Positions 8,190-17,430 of a stretch of 19,746 nt of DNA are shown here, piece after piece. Under the pieces are notes generated by a model that was given only the letters and a program-made list of their open reading frames with translations, was not told the DNA's origin and made no database searches. The DNA lies in NCBI GenBank assembly GCA_024516155.1, contig JAJJXM010000186.1, forward strand, positions 1 through 19,746. Direction: 5' to 3'. Made by a program: the position numbers and the translations under genes. This DNA comes from Pyronema omphalodes (lineage: Eukaryota > Ascomycota > Pezizomycetes > Pezizales > Pyronemataceae). The stretch's first letter is position 1. Each line of letters starts with the position of its first letter.

Positions 8190-10376
8190 ATGGCCTCACG
8201 CAGAATCGCTGGCCCTGCCGGTCACAATGATGGCCTCGATGCTCCTATGGGCAACACCATCAGTATTACCCGTCGTCGTTCATGGGATGAGGTTACTACT
8301 CGGGGACCAGCACGGGTCCATCATGGAACAACGATCAACACGGGCGATGTTCCTCAATGGGTAGTTTTAATGATGGAAAGGATGGATGCTACAGAAGGAG
8401 ATATCAGGAAGTTGATTGAAGCAGCCGGCGAAGGGGCTGCAATGAATGAACAGTTGCAACAGATGAAGGGGCTATACCAGGAAATGGCCCAAGGCATGCA
8501 GAAAGCCTACGATATTTTGGCGAAGAAGGGGAACTTGGACCAGGAGGTTAACCTCCAAACTGTTACGCGACTAGTTCAAGCCAGCAATGGATTTGCTGGG
8601 CAAGTGTGGAAAACAATTGGTGACCTTGCTACAGATGCAAAGTCAAAGGAAGCAGCCAATCAAGCAGCTGCTGAGAGATTGAATCAGGGCATTCAAACGA
8701 CGAATGCCATTCTCGAAGCCTTTGCTCAGAGGCAGCGGGAAATCAACAGAGAAATCGAGAGATGGGCATTCAAGAAAAACACTCGGGATGCCATTAGACA
8801 ACAGGACGACGAGCAACGGGACAGCCGAATTGAAGCCCTGTGCATCGCTGAAGAAACCCATCAACAGCGACTACTTGACTATGAGGAACAGAGGGAGGAG
8901 GAGAAATTGGAGTTGGTGAACAAGGTCATCAGCCTTGTCATGTCCAAAATCCAGAAAAAGGAAAACTTCGATGCTAAGTCTCTCACTGAGGCTATGCATG
9001 AGGAAATGACCCCCAAACCCCCTTCCCTTGGCAAGGCGCCAGAATTCCCGTTACCACCATCGGAGGATGGATCCCTTGATATTGGTCAAGGAAACGGTGG
9101 AGGAAAGCCACCTGGTGGGAGACTTCCGCCACCTCCACCACCCCCATCTGACCCTTCAGACGACGAAGATTCAGATGATGAGTATATCAGAAAAGCATTG
9201 GAAAGAAAGCGCCAGGAGCGCAAAGAAAAACAGAAAGAGAAGAACCCAGAAGCAAAGAATGCAACAGCGGCATTCTTAGAGTCACTGGTTAAAAAATTGC
9301 AACAATCAGAACCTGTTGGACCGAAAAGGCCCAAGATGCCTGAAATGAAGGCACCACAGTTTTTTAGTGGAAAAGATAAAACATTGTTCAGAACATGGTG
9401 GATGTCGGTTAAGGATTATATTGAAACTTATACAAAAACATTTCCGGATGAAGACGATCAGGTTAAGTGGGTTGGAAGCTTGCTCACACACAAGGCATTG
9501 AGCTGGCACCAAGAAAGAAGGAAAAATATTCAACGACAAGGATTAAGGGACACTTGGGTTGCGTTTTCAAGTGCAATTGAGACTAGATTTGAGGATAGGC
9601 GAGAGGACCAAAAAGACGTCAAAAGGATTACGGAACTCCAATACAATGGAGACATTGACGATTACATCACCAAGTTGGAGGATCTGAATATGAGGGTTGG
9701 GGCAATTGGTCCCATGTACAGGAATGTCATCTGGGAGGCCATGACACCTGCAATTAAAAAAATGGTGTATCAGAGATGTGGTGGTATTCCCACCGATGAT
9801 GAAGAGATGTTTGATGCAGTAAAGGATGCTGCACATGTTGTTGAAGAATTGGAAGAGGAATTGAGGGGTTCAAAGAAGAGGACTCTGGAGGTACGAGAGG
9901 ATCGTACAAAAGATAAAAATAAGCATAAGGAAACTGTGCGCCCCAAGCAGGAGCAGCACAAGGACAAGTTTAGGGAGAAGAAGGATAAGAAAGTTTTTGC
10001 TGGAAAGAAATCAGAGAAACCGGCGGTATATGCCTCAGGAAGGGAGGCGCTACAAGGAGTTCCCCAAACAGAAATTGATAAGCACAAGAAGGAAAAGGCA
10101 GACTGTTGGCGGTGTGGTCGTTCTGGGCATAAAATGTACGACTGCTACGCAAAGAAAACAGTTGGGGGAACTGAGTTGACAAAGCATGGAAAGGTAGCTT
10201 CTTCAGGGAAGAGGAAGCGTGATGATGATGAAATTGAGGAACAAGAGAAGCCTAAGGAAAAGAAGAAGGCTAAAACTTCTGCAGTAAGGCAAGACAATGA
10301 AGATATGGATATGCCTGATGCGCAGCCAAGGATATGGGAATTGGAGGAAGATCAAGGTATGGAATCGGATTTTTAA
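8190..10376 (+). CDS. gag: Element B Gag: large capsid/nucleocapsid protein (728 aa)
   Basis: Starts at ATG 8190 in a favourable context (AGAAATGG). The N-terminal 290 residues are rich in Gln, Glu and Lys with long helical stretches, probably coiled coil. A Gly/Pro segment follows with seven consecutive prolines (residues 313-319) and an acidic Asp/Ser run. The capsid-like region starts near residue 385 (RTWWMSVKDYIETY from residue 401, then LTHKALSWHQERR). A lysine-rich region (about 568-610) precedes a zinc knuckle at residues 639-652 (CWRCGRSGHKMYDC), and the C-terminus is charged. At 728 residues it is about twice the size of A's gag. It would package element RNA into particles. The stop at 10374-10376 overlaps the pol frame by 43 nt in the -1 frame. 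Confidence 0.93.
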   Translation: MASRRIAGPAGHNDGLDAPMGNTISITRRRSWDEVTTRGPARVHHGTTINTGDVPQWVVLMMERMDATEGDIRKLIEAAGEGAAMNEQLQQMKGLYQEMAQGMQKAYDILAKKGNLDQEVNLQTVTRLVQASNGFAGQVWKTIGDLATDAKSKEAANQAAAERLNQGIQTTNAILEAFAQRQREINREIERWAFKKNTRDAIRQQDDEQRDSRIEALCIAEETHQQRLLDYEEQREEEKLELVNKVISLVMSKIQKKENFDAKSLTEAMHEEMTPKPPSLGKAPEFPLPPSEDGSLDIGQGNGGGKPPGGRLPPPPPPPSDPSDDEDSDDEYIRKALERKRQERKEKQKEKNPEAKNATAAFLESLVKKLQQSEPVGPKRPKMPEMKAPQFFSGKDKTLFRTWWMSVKDYIETYTKTFPDEDDQVKWVGSLLTHKALSWHQERRKNIQRQGLRDTWVAFSSAIETRFEDRREDQKDVKRITELQYNGDIDDYITKLEDLNMRVGAIGPMYRNVIWEAMTPAIKKMVYQRCGGIPTDDEEMFDAVKDAAHVVEELEEELRGSKKRTLEVREDRTKDKNKHKETVRPKQEQHKDKFREKKDKKVFAGKKSEKPAVYASGREALQGVPQTEIDKHKKEKADCWRCGRSGHKMYDCYAKKTVGGTELTKHGKVASSGKRKRDDDEIEEQEKPKEKKKAKTSAVRQDNEDMDMPDAQPRIWELEEDQGMESDF

Positions 10377-13174
10377 AGTCCTCTAGGGAGGCGTCACCCG
10401 AGGAGGAAATGGATACAGACGCATTAATTGGGAAATGTGCGGGAACAAAAAGGAAAACAACAGACAACCTTGAGTCGACCAGGACTAAGAGTCGACAATT
10501 GGACAACGGAGATGCAATTCCAGGAACTAAGGAATCAGCGCCAACTCCTCCTCACCATGGACCGAGACCAATAATCAATATGGTTCTCAATTGGTCCAAG
10601 AATCAGCAACGCACAGTTAGAGTCCTCTTGGACACAGGCTCTACTGCTGCCCTCCTGGACAAAGCCTTTGTCCACAAATACAAAATTCCAACCGTCAAAA
10701 GGGACACCCCCCTCCAAATTCGCAACTTCAACAATGAAATAGTTGCTGGAGCAGGAGTCTTCTTTACGGTTCCATTCTTATTGCAGCATAAGCAACGTTT
10801 TGCTGCAGAATCATTTGAAGTCGCTCCGCTAGATAGTGACTGCGATGCTATCCTACCATATTGGTGGATGGCACAACATCAGCCCTGCAACCTCTGGGGA
10901 GATCAGAACCAGATCTCATTTACCTCCTCACGTTGCAAAGAGAAATGCACTAAGGCGCAGGCCAGTTCCTTCTCCCTCCAGGTTGACAAACATGTACTCG
11001 ACCACCCAGAGGCCTTAATCTTAGGCCACATCTCATCCGTATCCACCACAGAAGAATTATCAGAGGCACTGCAACAAGTCCCTGACAAGTTTCGTGGCTG
11101 GATCAATATTATGACAAAGCAAGCAGCAGATAGGCTTCCCCAACACAAACCATACGACCACACAATTGACCTTAAAGAAGGAGAAACTCCTCCCTGGGGA
11201 CCTGTCTATGCTCTTAACGAAGTTGAGCTAGAGACATTAAGACAATGGTTAAAAGATATGCTGCGTACTGGGAAAATCAGACCTTCCAAGTCACCGGCAG
11301 CAGCTCCTATTCTCTTCGTCCCAAAGGCCCGTGGCAGAGGTCTTCGGTTATGTGTTGACTATCGGGGCATCAATAAAATTACAATTGCCAACCGATACCC
11401 GCTCCCACTCATGTCGGAATTACAAGACAGAGTGCGAGGAGCCAAAATATTTACAAAGATGGATCTGAAGAATGGATACCATCTGATAAGAATAAAAGAA
11501 GGAGATGAATGGAAAACGGCTTTTAGGTGCCGATATCGGTTATATGAATTTCTGGTAATGCCATTTGGGTTGAGCAATGCTCCGGCCACATTCCAAGATA
11601 TGATGAATCATATCTTTAGGGACATGTTGGATCAAGGAGTTAGTGCATATATTGATGATGTACTCATCTATGCGGAGACGGAAGAAAAGCATGATGAGTT
11701 GGTAAAAGAAGTATTGAAAAGGTTGGAAGGAAATGGGTTGGTTATATCACCGGAAAAATGTGTCTGGGGACAAAAGAAAGTGGAATTTCTGGGATATATC
11801 ATCAGTGAAAATGGGATTGAAATGGCTAAGGACAAGGTGGAAACCGTCCTTATATGGGAACCCCCAAAGTCCTTGAAGGAAGTACAAGGCTTTCTTGGAT
11901 TCGCTAACTTCTATCGGAGATTCATTAAGGACTTCTCAAGAATATGTCGTCCTCTTACAGAATCAACGAAAGGCGATCCGAAGAAATGGGAATGGACTGT
12001 TGCTATGGAATTAGCATTTGACGAACTGAAGAATCGATTTACAACAGCACCAATCTTGCGTCATTTTGATCCAAGAAAGGTTTGTATAGTTGAGACTGAT
12101 GCTTCGGATTTTTCTTTAGGCGCAGTTCTGTCCCAGAAAGGGGATGATGGAAAGTTGCATCCAATTGCTTTCCATTCAAGGAAATTCACTCCTGCTGAGA
12201 TAAATTATGAGATTCACCACAAGGAGCTGTTAGCTATTGTGGACTCATTCAAAGTATGGAGAAGATATCTTGAAGGAGCAATGTTTACTGTGGAAGTTTA
12301 CAGCGACCACCAAAACCTGGAGTACTTCACAACAACAGAAGTACTCAATCGACGTCAAGCTAGATGGGCTCAAGAGCTTGCTGACGTTGACTTCAAAATC
12401 TATTATAGACCTGGGGTAAAGAATGGGAAACCTGATGCTTTATCTAGGCGTCCGGAGTTCCGCCCTGAAAAGGGGGGAGGTGAACATCAGCCGATTACGA
12501 CGATCCTGCATCAAAGTCATTTTGCATCGATTTCGTCAATCAGCACTGCTGGAGAAGGAACATCTTTTATCATTTTTTCAGCACGTCTTTCCTCTATTCC
12601 GTTGGTTAAATGGTCTGCAGAATTTTTGAAGATGGTCAAGGAAGCTGGAAAATTGGACCAGATTTACGTGGAGGCAACAAAGAAGATCAAAGAACAACTG
12701 ACGACAGAAGATGGCATTCTCTATCGAAAAGAAAAACTATGGGTACCAAAGGATTTGGTAAATACAGTTCTTGAATCCGAACATGACTCTAGAATTGCAG
12801 GTCACTTCGGGCAAGATAAAACTATTGAACTAATTCGAAGGAACTTCTGGTGGCCGAAGATGGAAGAAGGAATAATAAACTATATCAAGAGTTGTATGGA
12901 ATGTCAAAAAGACAAAAAGGCACGGCACCTGAAGTATGGATTACTTCAACCTTTGGAATTACCTTATGCCCCATGGCAATCAATCGCCATGGACTTTATT
13001 ACGGACCTACCGGAATTAAATGGATGTGATCAACTCTGGGTAGTAGTTGATCGATTTTCGAAAATGGCCCACTTCATACCATTGCAAAAAGACGGCAAGA
13101 CAACTGCAGACCTTGTCAGAATCTTTGCTAAGGAAATTTGGAAATTACATGGGCTGCCTATGTCAGGGAACTAG
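10334..13174 (+). CDS. pol: Element B Pol: protease, RT, RNase H, truncated integrase
   Basis: The frame is open from 10334 (an ATG there is probably not the true start; expression as Gag-Pol by -1 frameshift is expected) to the insertion at 13160. The last codons and stop at 13172 come from the inserted LTR. Domains: protease with intact DTGS (D at residue 100); reverse transcriptase with LCVDYRGINK and YIDD (Y at residue 439); RNase H with ETDASDF (from residue 587) and DHQNLEYF; integrase zinc domain with H-X6-H from residue 817 and C-X2-C from residue 854; the first catalytic Asp of the integrase core at residue 887 (MDFITDLP). The second Asp, the Glu and any C-terminal targeting domain are cut off. 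All visible catalytic residues are intact, so the only lesion is the insertion. Confidence 0.93.
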   Translation: MGIGGRSRYGIGFLKSSREASPEEEMDTDALIGKCAGTKRKTTDNLESTRTKSRQLDNGDAIPGTKESAPTPPHHGPRPIINMVLNWSKNQQRTVRVLLDTGSTAALLDKAFVHKYKIPTVKRDTPLQIRNFNNEIVAGAGVFFTVPFLLQHKQRFAAESFEVAPLDSDCDAILPYWWMAQHQPCNLWGDQNQISFTSSRCKEKCTKAQASSFSLQVDKHVLDHPEALILGHISSVSTTEELSEALQQVPDKFRGWINIMTKQAADRLPQHKPYDHTIDLKEGETPPWGPVYALNEVELETLRQWLKDMLRTGKIRPSKSPAAAPILFVPKARGRGLRLCVDYRGINKITIANRYPLPLMSELQDRVRGAKIFTKMDLKNGYHLIRIKEGDEWKTAFRCRYRLYEFLVMPFGLSNAPATFQDMMNHIFRDMLDQGVSAYIDDVLIYAETEEKHDELVKEVLKRLEGNGLVISPEKCVWGQKKVEFLGYIISENGIEMAKDKVETVLIWEPPKSLKEVQGFLGFANFYRRFIKDFSRICRPLTESTKGDPKKWEWTVAMELAFDELKNRFTTAPILRHFDPRKVCIVETDASDFSLGAVLSQKGDDGKLHPIAFHSRKFTPAEINYEIHHKELLAIVDSFKVWRRYLEGAMFTVEVYSDHQNLEYFTTTEVLNRRQARWAQELADVDFKIYYRPGVKNGKPDALSRRPEFRPEKGGGEHQPITTILHQSHFASISSISTAGEGTSFIIFSARLSSIPLVKWSAEFLKMVKEAGKLDQIYVEATKKIKEQLTTEDGILYRKEKLWVPKDLVNTVLESEHDSRIAGHFGQDKTIELIRRNFWWPKMEEGIINYIKSCMECQKDKKARHLKYGLLQPLELPYAPWQSIAMDFITDLPELNGCDQLWVVVDRFSKMAHFIPLQKDGKTTADLVRIFAKEIWKLHGLPMSGN
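10370..10404 (+). promoter_or_regulatory. Candidate -1 frameshift signal of element B
   Basis: The last gag codons read GAT TTT TAA, so five T at 10370-10374 allow a -1 slip of the TTT-decoding tRNA at the stop, entering the pol frame (TTA AAG). Five bases further, TCCTC (10379-10383) and GGG (10386-10388) can pair with CCC and GAGGA (10397-10404), an 8-bp stem with a 2-nt bulge. It is not a canonical X XXY YYZ site. Confidence 0.5.
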
Positions 13175-13685
13175 GAACGGACGTTCGAAGAACACACTGA
13201 ACACTACCGGCAAGGGGGGACTAGGCGGGTTCCGAGATGGGGAATGGAAGGACAAGAACCGAAGTGCACGGCAGACGGACGGCACACGAAACAGGGACAG
13301 GGACAAGGACAAGAATGACGTGGGACTGAAAGGAGAAGTCTTTATTAGAGACAAGGGAAAGACACAAGACGTTCGATGGAGAACTCAACAACGGGGAGGC
13401 AAGCCTCCTTATGTACAAAGGGGTGGCCAGCACTCTTGCTGGGCCGTCATCCAACATCGCTACATGATAGCTTCCGTTCTCCATCATTTCACCTGCGACG
13501 CCACAGCTCTCCAGCTCATGGTACGTCATTCATCATCAGTCAGTCCATCAACAACAACGGCACGGCACACACAACAACACAACGACAACACAACACGGCA
13601 AGACAACGGCACGATGTCAACAACAACAACGACAACACAACGATGACGCAACAACACAACGGCTCGTCCGCCGTGTGCCGTGACA
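13161..13685 (-). repeat. 3' LTR of element C (525 bp)
   Basis: Terminal inverted repeat TGTCA/TGACA. In minus sense, U3 starts at 13685 with a CAA/CGACAAC-rich (plus-sense) low-complexity block (about 13548-13664). Next come a bulged hairpin (13425-13445), a TATA-like CATAAG (13413-13408), the hairpin GGAGGC-AA-GCCTCC (13395-13408), the predicted RNA start ATCGAACGT (13377-13369) and AATAAA (13346-13341). U5 ends with a GAACG-GA-CGTTC dyad (13175-13186). Confidence 0.96.
13341..13346 (-). terminator. Polyadenylation signal in element C 3' LTR
   Basis: Minus-sense AATAAA about 31 nt downstream of the predicted RNA start, which would give a short R region. Also present in the upstream LTR at 19213-19218. 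Confidence 0.55.
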
Positions 13686-13688
13686 GTA

Positions 13689-13695
13689 CCCCCCC
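13689..13695 (-). other. Polypurine tract of element C
   Basis: Seven G in minus sense, three bases from the 3' LTR start and just after the pol frame. Identical in C2 (19561-19567). Confidence 0.75.
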
Positions 13696-13710
13696 GTTAG
13701 GCTCGAGTTC

Positions 13711-16700
13711 CTACGAGAGGAGAAGGTTTGTCTGGGTATAGCTGGTGGAATTTCTCTGCGGCCTCAGTTTGGATAGGTTCGTTTCCGGTTCCCAGGTTGG
13801 AGAGTCATGGCCGGTCCACTTCACGAGGTACTGCAGGTTTCCTCTTGACCAACGGCTATCCAGAATTTCATCCACGAACCATTCTTCTTCGCCGTCTACT
13901 ACTACCGGTAGGGGCGGTGCGATAATCTGGCCAGGGAGGGGGTCCGAAGGGGCTGGGTTTAGTAGGGACACGGGGAAGGTTCTGTGATGTTTCATTGTCT
14001 CCGGTATATCCAACTCATAGGCGTGGGATCCAATGGGCCGTACCACGGTGAAGGGGCCTAGGTGTTTGTTTTCTAGTTTCTTTGAGGGGCGGCGGGTTCT
14101 GAGGTTGCGGGCGTCCAGCCATACCAGGTCTCCTGGTTTGAAGACCGGCGCGGGGAGACGGGAATTGTCGGCAGCTTCTATGTGGCGGGCTTGGGCGTAT
14201 TTCATTTCAGAACGTAAGACGTAATGGATGTGCGACATCCTTTCCGCTACCTCGTTCGCTTTCACTTCTTCAGGATTGTCTGTCCTGATTTCCAATTCGA
14301 AGGAGCATTTGGGGTGTCGGCCGTATACGGCGTAGAACGGGGACAGCGACGTTGTATCCGATACTTGGTTATTTGCAGCAAATTCTGCCAGTGGTAAAAA
14401 TTCCTTCCAGTCGTCTTGTAGATAACAGACGTACGCGCGGAGATATTGCTCCGTAACCGCATTGATTCTTTCTGTTTGGCCATCGGACTGGGGGTGGAAG
14501 GCCGTGCTCGTGGCAATCTCGATACCCATGCACTTTGCCAGGTGTTTCCAGAAGTGGGCCACAAATTGCGGGCCGCGGTCGGACACTACTGTGTCTGGCA
14601 GACCGTGTAGTTTGAATACATTTTCCAACAAGAGTTGCGCGAAGCCTTCTGCGTCTATCGTGGAGTGACAGGGCACTAAGTGTCGCTGTTTCGTGAGTCG
14701 GCAAACGATCGCACATATTGCGTCGAAGCCTTCTGATGTCGGTAGTCCAGTAACAAAGTCCACAGATTTATTCTGCCACGGGTGGTGCGGGACCGGTAGG
14801 GGTTTCAAGGTTCCATAGGGTGCGTGGCGGGTAGCTTTTGTTCTTTTACAAGTGTGGCAATTTCGGACGAATTGGTCCACATCTTTTCTCATCGAAGGCC
14901 AGTAATAATTCCTGGCGAGGAGTTGGAAAGTCTTTGCACGGCCCGGGTGTCCCATGGTGGGGGGGTCGTGGTGATCTTGTAGTAGTTTCAATCGTAGTTT
15001 GTCCAGCGCGGGCACATAGAGGCAGTCTCGGTAGTACAATCTGTTTTCCAACACGGAGCAATCGGCGAGTGATATGCCCTTACAGATTTGTGTAACGTCT
15101 TCCAGCATTCCCAACAGTCGGTTTGGGAATCAATCTGTCTTGTAGCCCTCCTTAAACAGGAGGTCCACTTCGGAGGGTGCAAGTTTCATGGGCGGGGTCA
15201 TGCACAATTGGAAGTTTTGTGGCTTTAGGACAGCTTGCTGATTCGCTAGGATACGTTCGTCTCCCTCTCCCGGGAGGTCGGCGGCTCGTCTCGTCAGGGC
15301 GTCCGGTTTCCCTCCCAACGTTCCCGGTCGGTAGGTGATGACAAAGTTGAACTGAGACGGGAATTCGGACCAGCGTGCCTGTCTTCTGTTTAGTAGCTTT
15401 GTCGTCATAAAGTGTTCGAGGTTCTTGTGGTCTGTCAATACTTTTATCGGGAAGGCGGAGCCCTCCAAGTGGGGACGCCATTCCTCGAAACAACGAACTA
15501 TTGCCAGTAGTTCTTTGTCATAGATCTCATAGTTGCATTCCGCCAGGGAATGCTTTTTGGAATAAAATGCGATGGGGTGTAACACGTTATCGTCGTTGTA
15601 TTGTGATAAAACTCCAGCAGACACATAGTCAGATGCGTCTGTTTCTACTACAATCGGTTTCTCGTACTCAAAGTGCTTGAGAATAGGTGCTGATGTAAAT
15701 GCGTCCTTCAGTCGGTCGAAGGCGCTTTGCTGATCTTTACCCCAGGTAAAGGGGATTGCTTTACCATCTTTCTTTTTGGTCAGAGCCGTTAGGGGGGAGA
15801 CCACTTTTGAGTAGTCCTTGATAAATCGTCGGTAGAAGTTCGCGAAACCCAGGAACTCTTGGACCTGTTTCAAATCGGTTGGTTCCTTCCAATCTCTGAC
15901 TGTCGCTACTTTGGAATCCATCATGCGAGCGCCGTCGCGGCCAATGTTGTAGCCCAGGTACTGTACTTCTGCCTTAGCAAACTTACACTTCTCTGGCTTC
16001 AAGTGCAGTTTTTCTTGTTCGAGTCGTTCCAAGATCTTTCGGACGTGTGCGGTGTGATGGGGCTTTGTTTCAGAGAATACGAGGATATCGTCCAAGTATG
16101 CCGTACAAAACTGGTCCAGGTATGGTCTCAGGACATCATTTATGAATGCCTGGAAATAGGCAGGCGCGTTAGTGAGCGCAAAGGGCATCACTTTCGACTC
16201 GAATAGGCGGTACCTTGTGCGGAAGGCCGTCTTCCATTCTTCGCCTTCTGCCATTCTAATAAGGTTATAAGCGCTGCGGACATCAAGGGTCGTAAAATAT
16301 TGAGCTTTGGAAAGATTCATCATCTTTTCCTGTATCAATGGCAGCGGGTACCGATTCTTCTCGGTACCTTCATTCAGTCTTCGGTAATCTACGCATAGGC
16401 GTAGGGATCCGTCTGATTTTTTCACGAATAATATCGGTGAGGCGGCTGATGATTGGGAGCGTTGTATAAAGCCTTTCTCCAAATTCTCATCGAGCCACGC
16501 TTTCAGCGTCTGCAACTCGTTGCGTGACAGCGAGTATAACGGGCCAAAGGGGGGAACGAATCCCTCTTTCAGTGGGATCTTGTGGTCGTAGGGTCAGTGT
16601 GGGGGGAGTTCCTTCGCGTTGACTTCCTTGAATAAGTTGAGGTAGTCATGGTACTCTTCGGGGATCATGTCTTTCAGTTCATCGTCCGTGAGGGGGGGCT

Positions 16701-17426
16701 TGTCTTGTAGGGCGACGGTGATTTCGTCCAACGATAGCGAGAATACTGTCAGGCTTTCGTCTTCTACCATTTCTTTGAAGTCGGAGATGGTTAGACTTGA
16801 GATCGCTATTGGGGGTTCGTCTGGAGGGTCGGGGACCGAGTCTTCTAACTCCGGCATGGGGTTTGTGTCGGGCTCGTGGACAACGGGAGGGGGCCTCGAG
16901 TCCAGGACCTCTACACCGGTTGTGGACACAGGCAACGGGGTGCAGTTCCTTAGGCAGTATTGTGAGTCGAAGCTTACAGTGTTGGAACTAAAGCTTATTG
17001 TTACGTCGTGTTTCTTCAACCAGGGGATGCCCAACACCACCGGGTAGTGAACCAACTTGGTGACGAACATGGGAAGGGTTTCTGAGTGACCATTGATGGT
17101 ACACTCTACTTGGGCGAGGTGTGTGATTTTTCCTGAGGATATGGGTCGGCCGTCGATAATTTCGACCGTTCAGGCGGTGGGTAGGGGGGTTAGAGGGAGT
17201 TTGTGATGGCGGGCGAAATTGCGATCAACAAAGGCGATACCAGTGGCGCCGCAGTCAACGAGCGCTACTGTTTTCACGGAGCGGTTATTGGAAAACAAGG
17301 AGCAAGAGAGAACAAGGTGTTTGCATTCTAACTTTCCAGTAAAACTTGCGCCCGATAATAACAATGTATCAGCAATGATTTTCCCACCAGCGGCAGAGCC
17401 ATCTTCTTGCAGCTGGTTTAGTCTTT
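13711..17426 (-). pseudogene. pol: Element C Pol: protease to chromodomain, with three in-frame stops
   Basis: One continuous frame entered by -1 frameshift near 17424. Order: protease with intact D-C-G (17248-17256); reverse transcriptase with [12 protein letters not shown] and YLDD (16087-16098); RNase H with ETDASDY and TDHKNLEHF; integrase zinc domain (HHDPPTMGH, then CHTC); integrase core with DFVTGLP, SDRG and QTERIN, where 35 residues separate the second Asp from the Glu (D,D-35-E complete); chromodomain (EEEWFVDEILDSRW, YLVKWTGHDSPTWEPE). Stops: TGA at 17170-17172, 16594-16596 and 15130-15132. The first two align with Arg codons CGA in element A. A base missing between 13770 and 13771, relative to C2 and D, replaces the last 21-29 residues. 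The internal ATG or TTG codons after stops are not real starts. Confidence 0.92.
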
Positions 17427-17430
17427 TCCC
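17386..17430 (-). promoter_or_regulatory. -1 ribosomal frameshift signal of element C
   Basis: G GGA AAA at 17430-17424 in the gag frame, a 6-nt spacer holding the gag stop, then ACCAGC (17417-17412) pairing with GCTGGT (17391-17386) around a 20-nt loop. Heptamer, spacer length and frame change match element A; the stem is shorter (6 bp). Confidence 0.75.

Larger units (their letters stand above)
6677..13160 (+). mobile_element. Element B: Ty3/gypsy retrotransposon interrupted by the C array
   Basis: Begins TGTCACACCC at 6677, exactly where homology of element D to C ends, and runs through a long 5' LTR and leader, gag and pol. Pol is cut inside integrase at 13160 by the LTR of element C. 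The 3' part and 3' LTR must lie beyond the C array. The coding frames are undamaged, suggesting B was young when interrupted. GAACG (6672-6676) is the candidate target duplication. The family differs from A, C and D: larger gag, different protease and frameshift signal. Confidence 0.92.

Noticed and set aside
13221..13529. Open frames inside the C and D LTRs, with near copies at 19018-19401
   Set aside because: They recur only because the LTR recurs, and they overlap promoter, R and U5 signals. There is no domain or start context.
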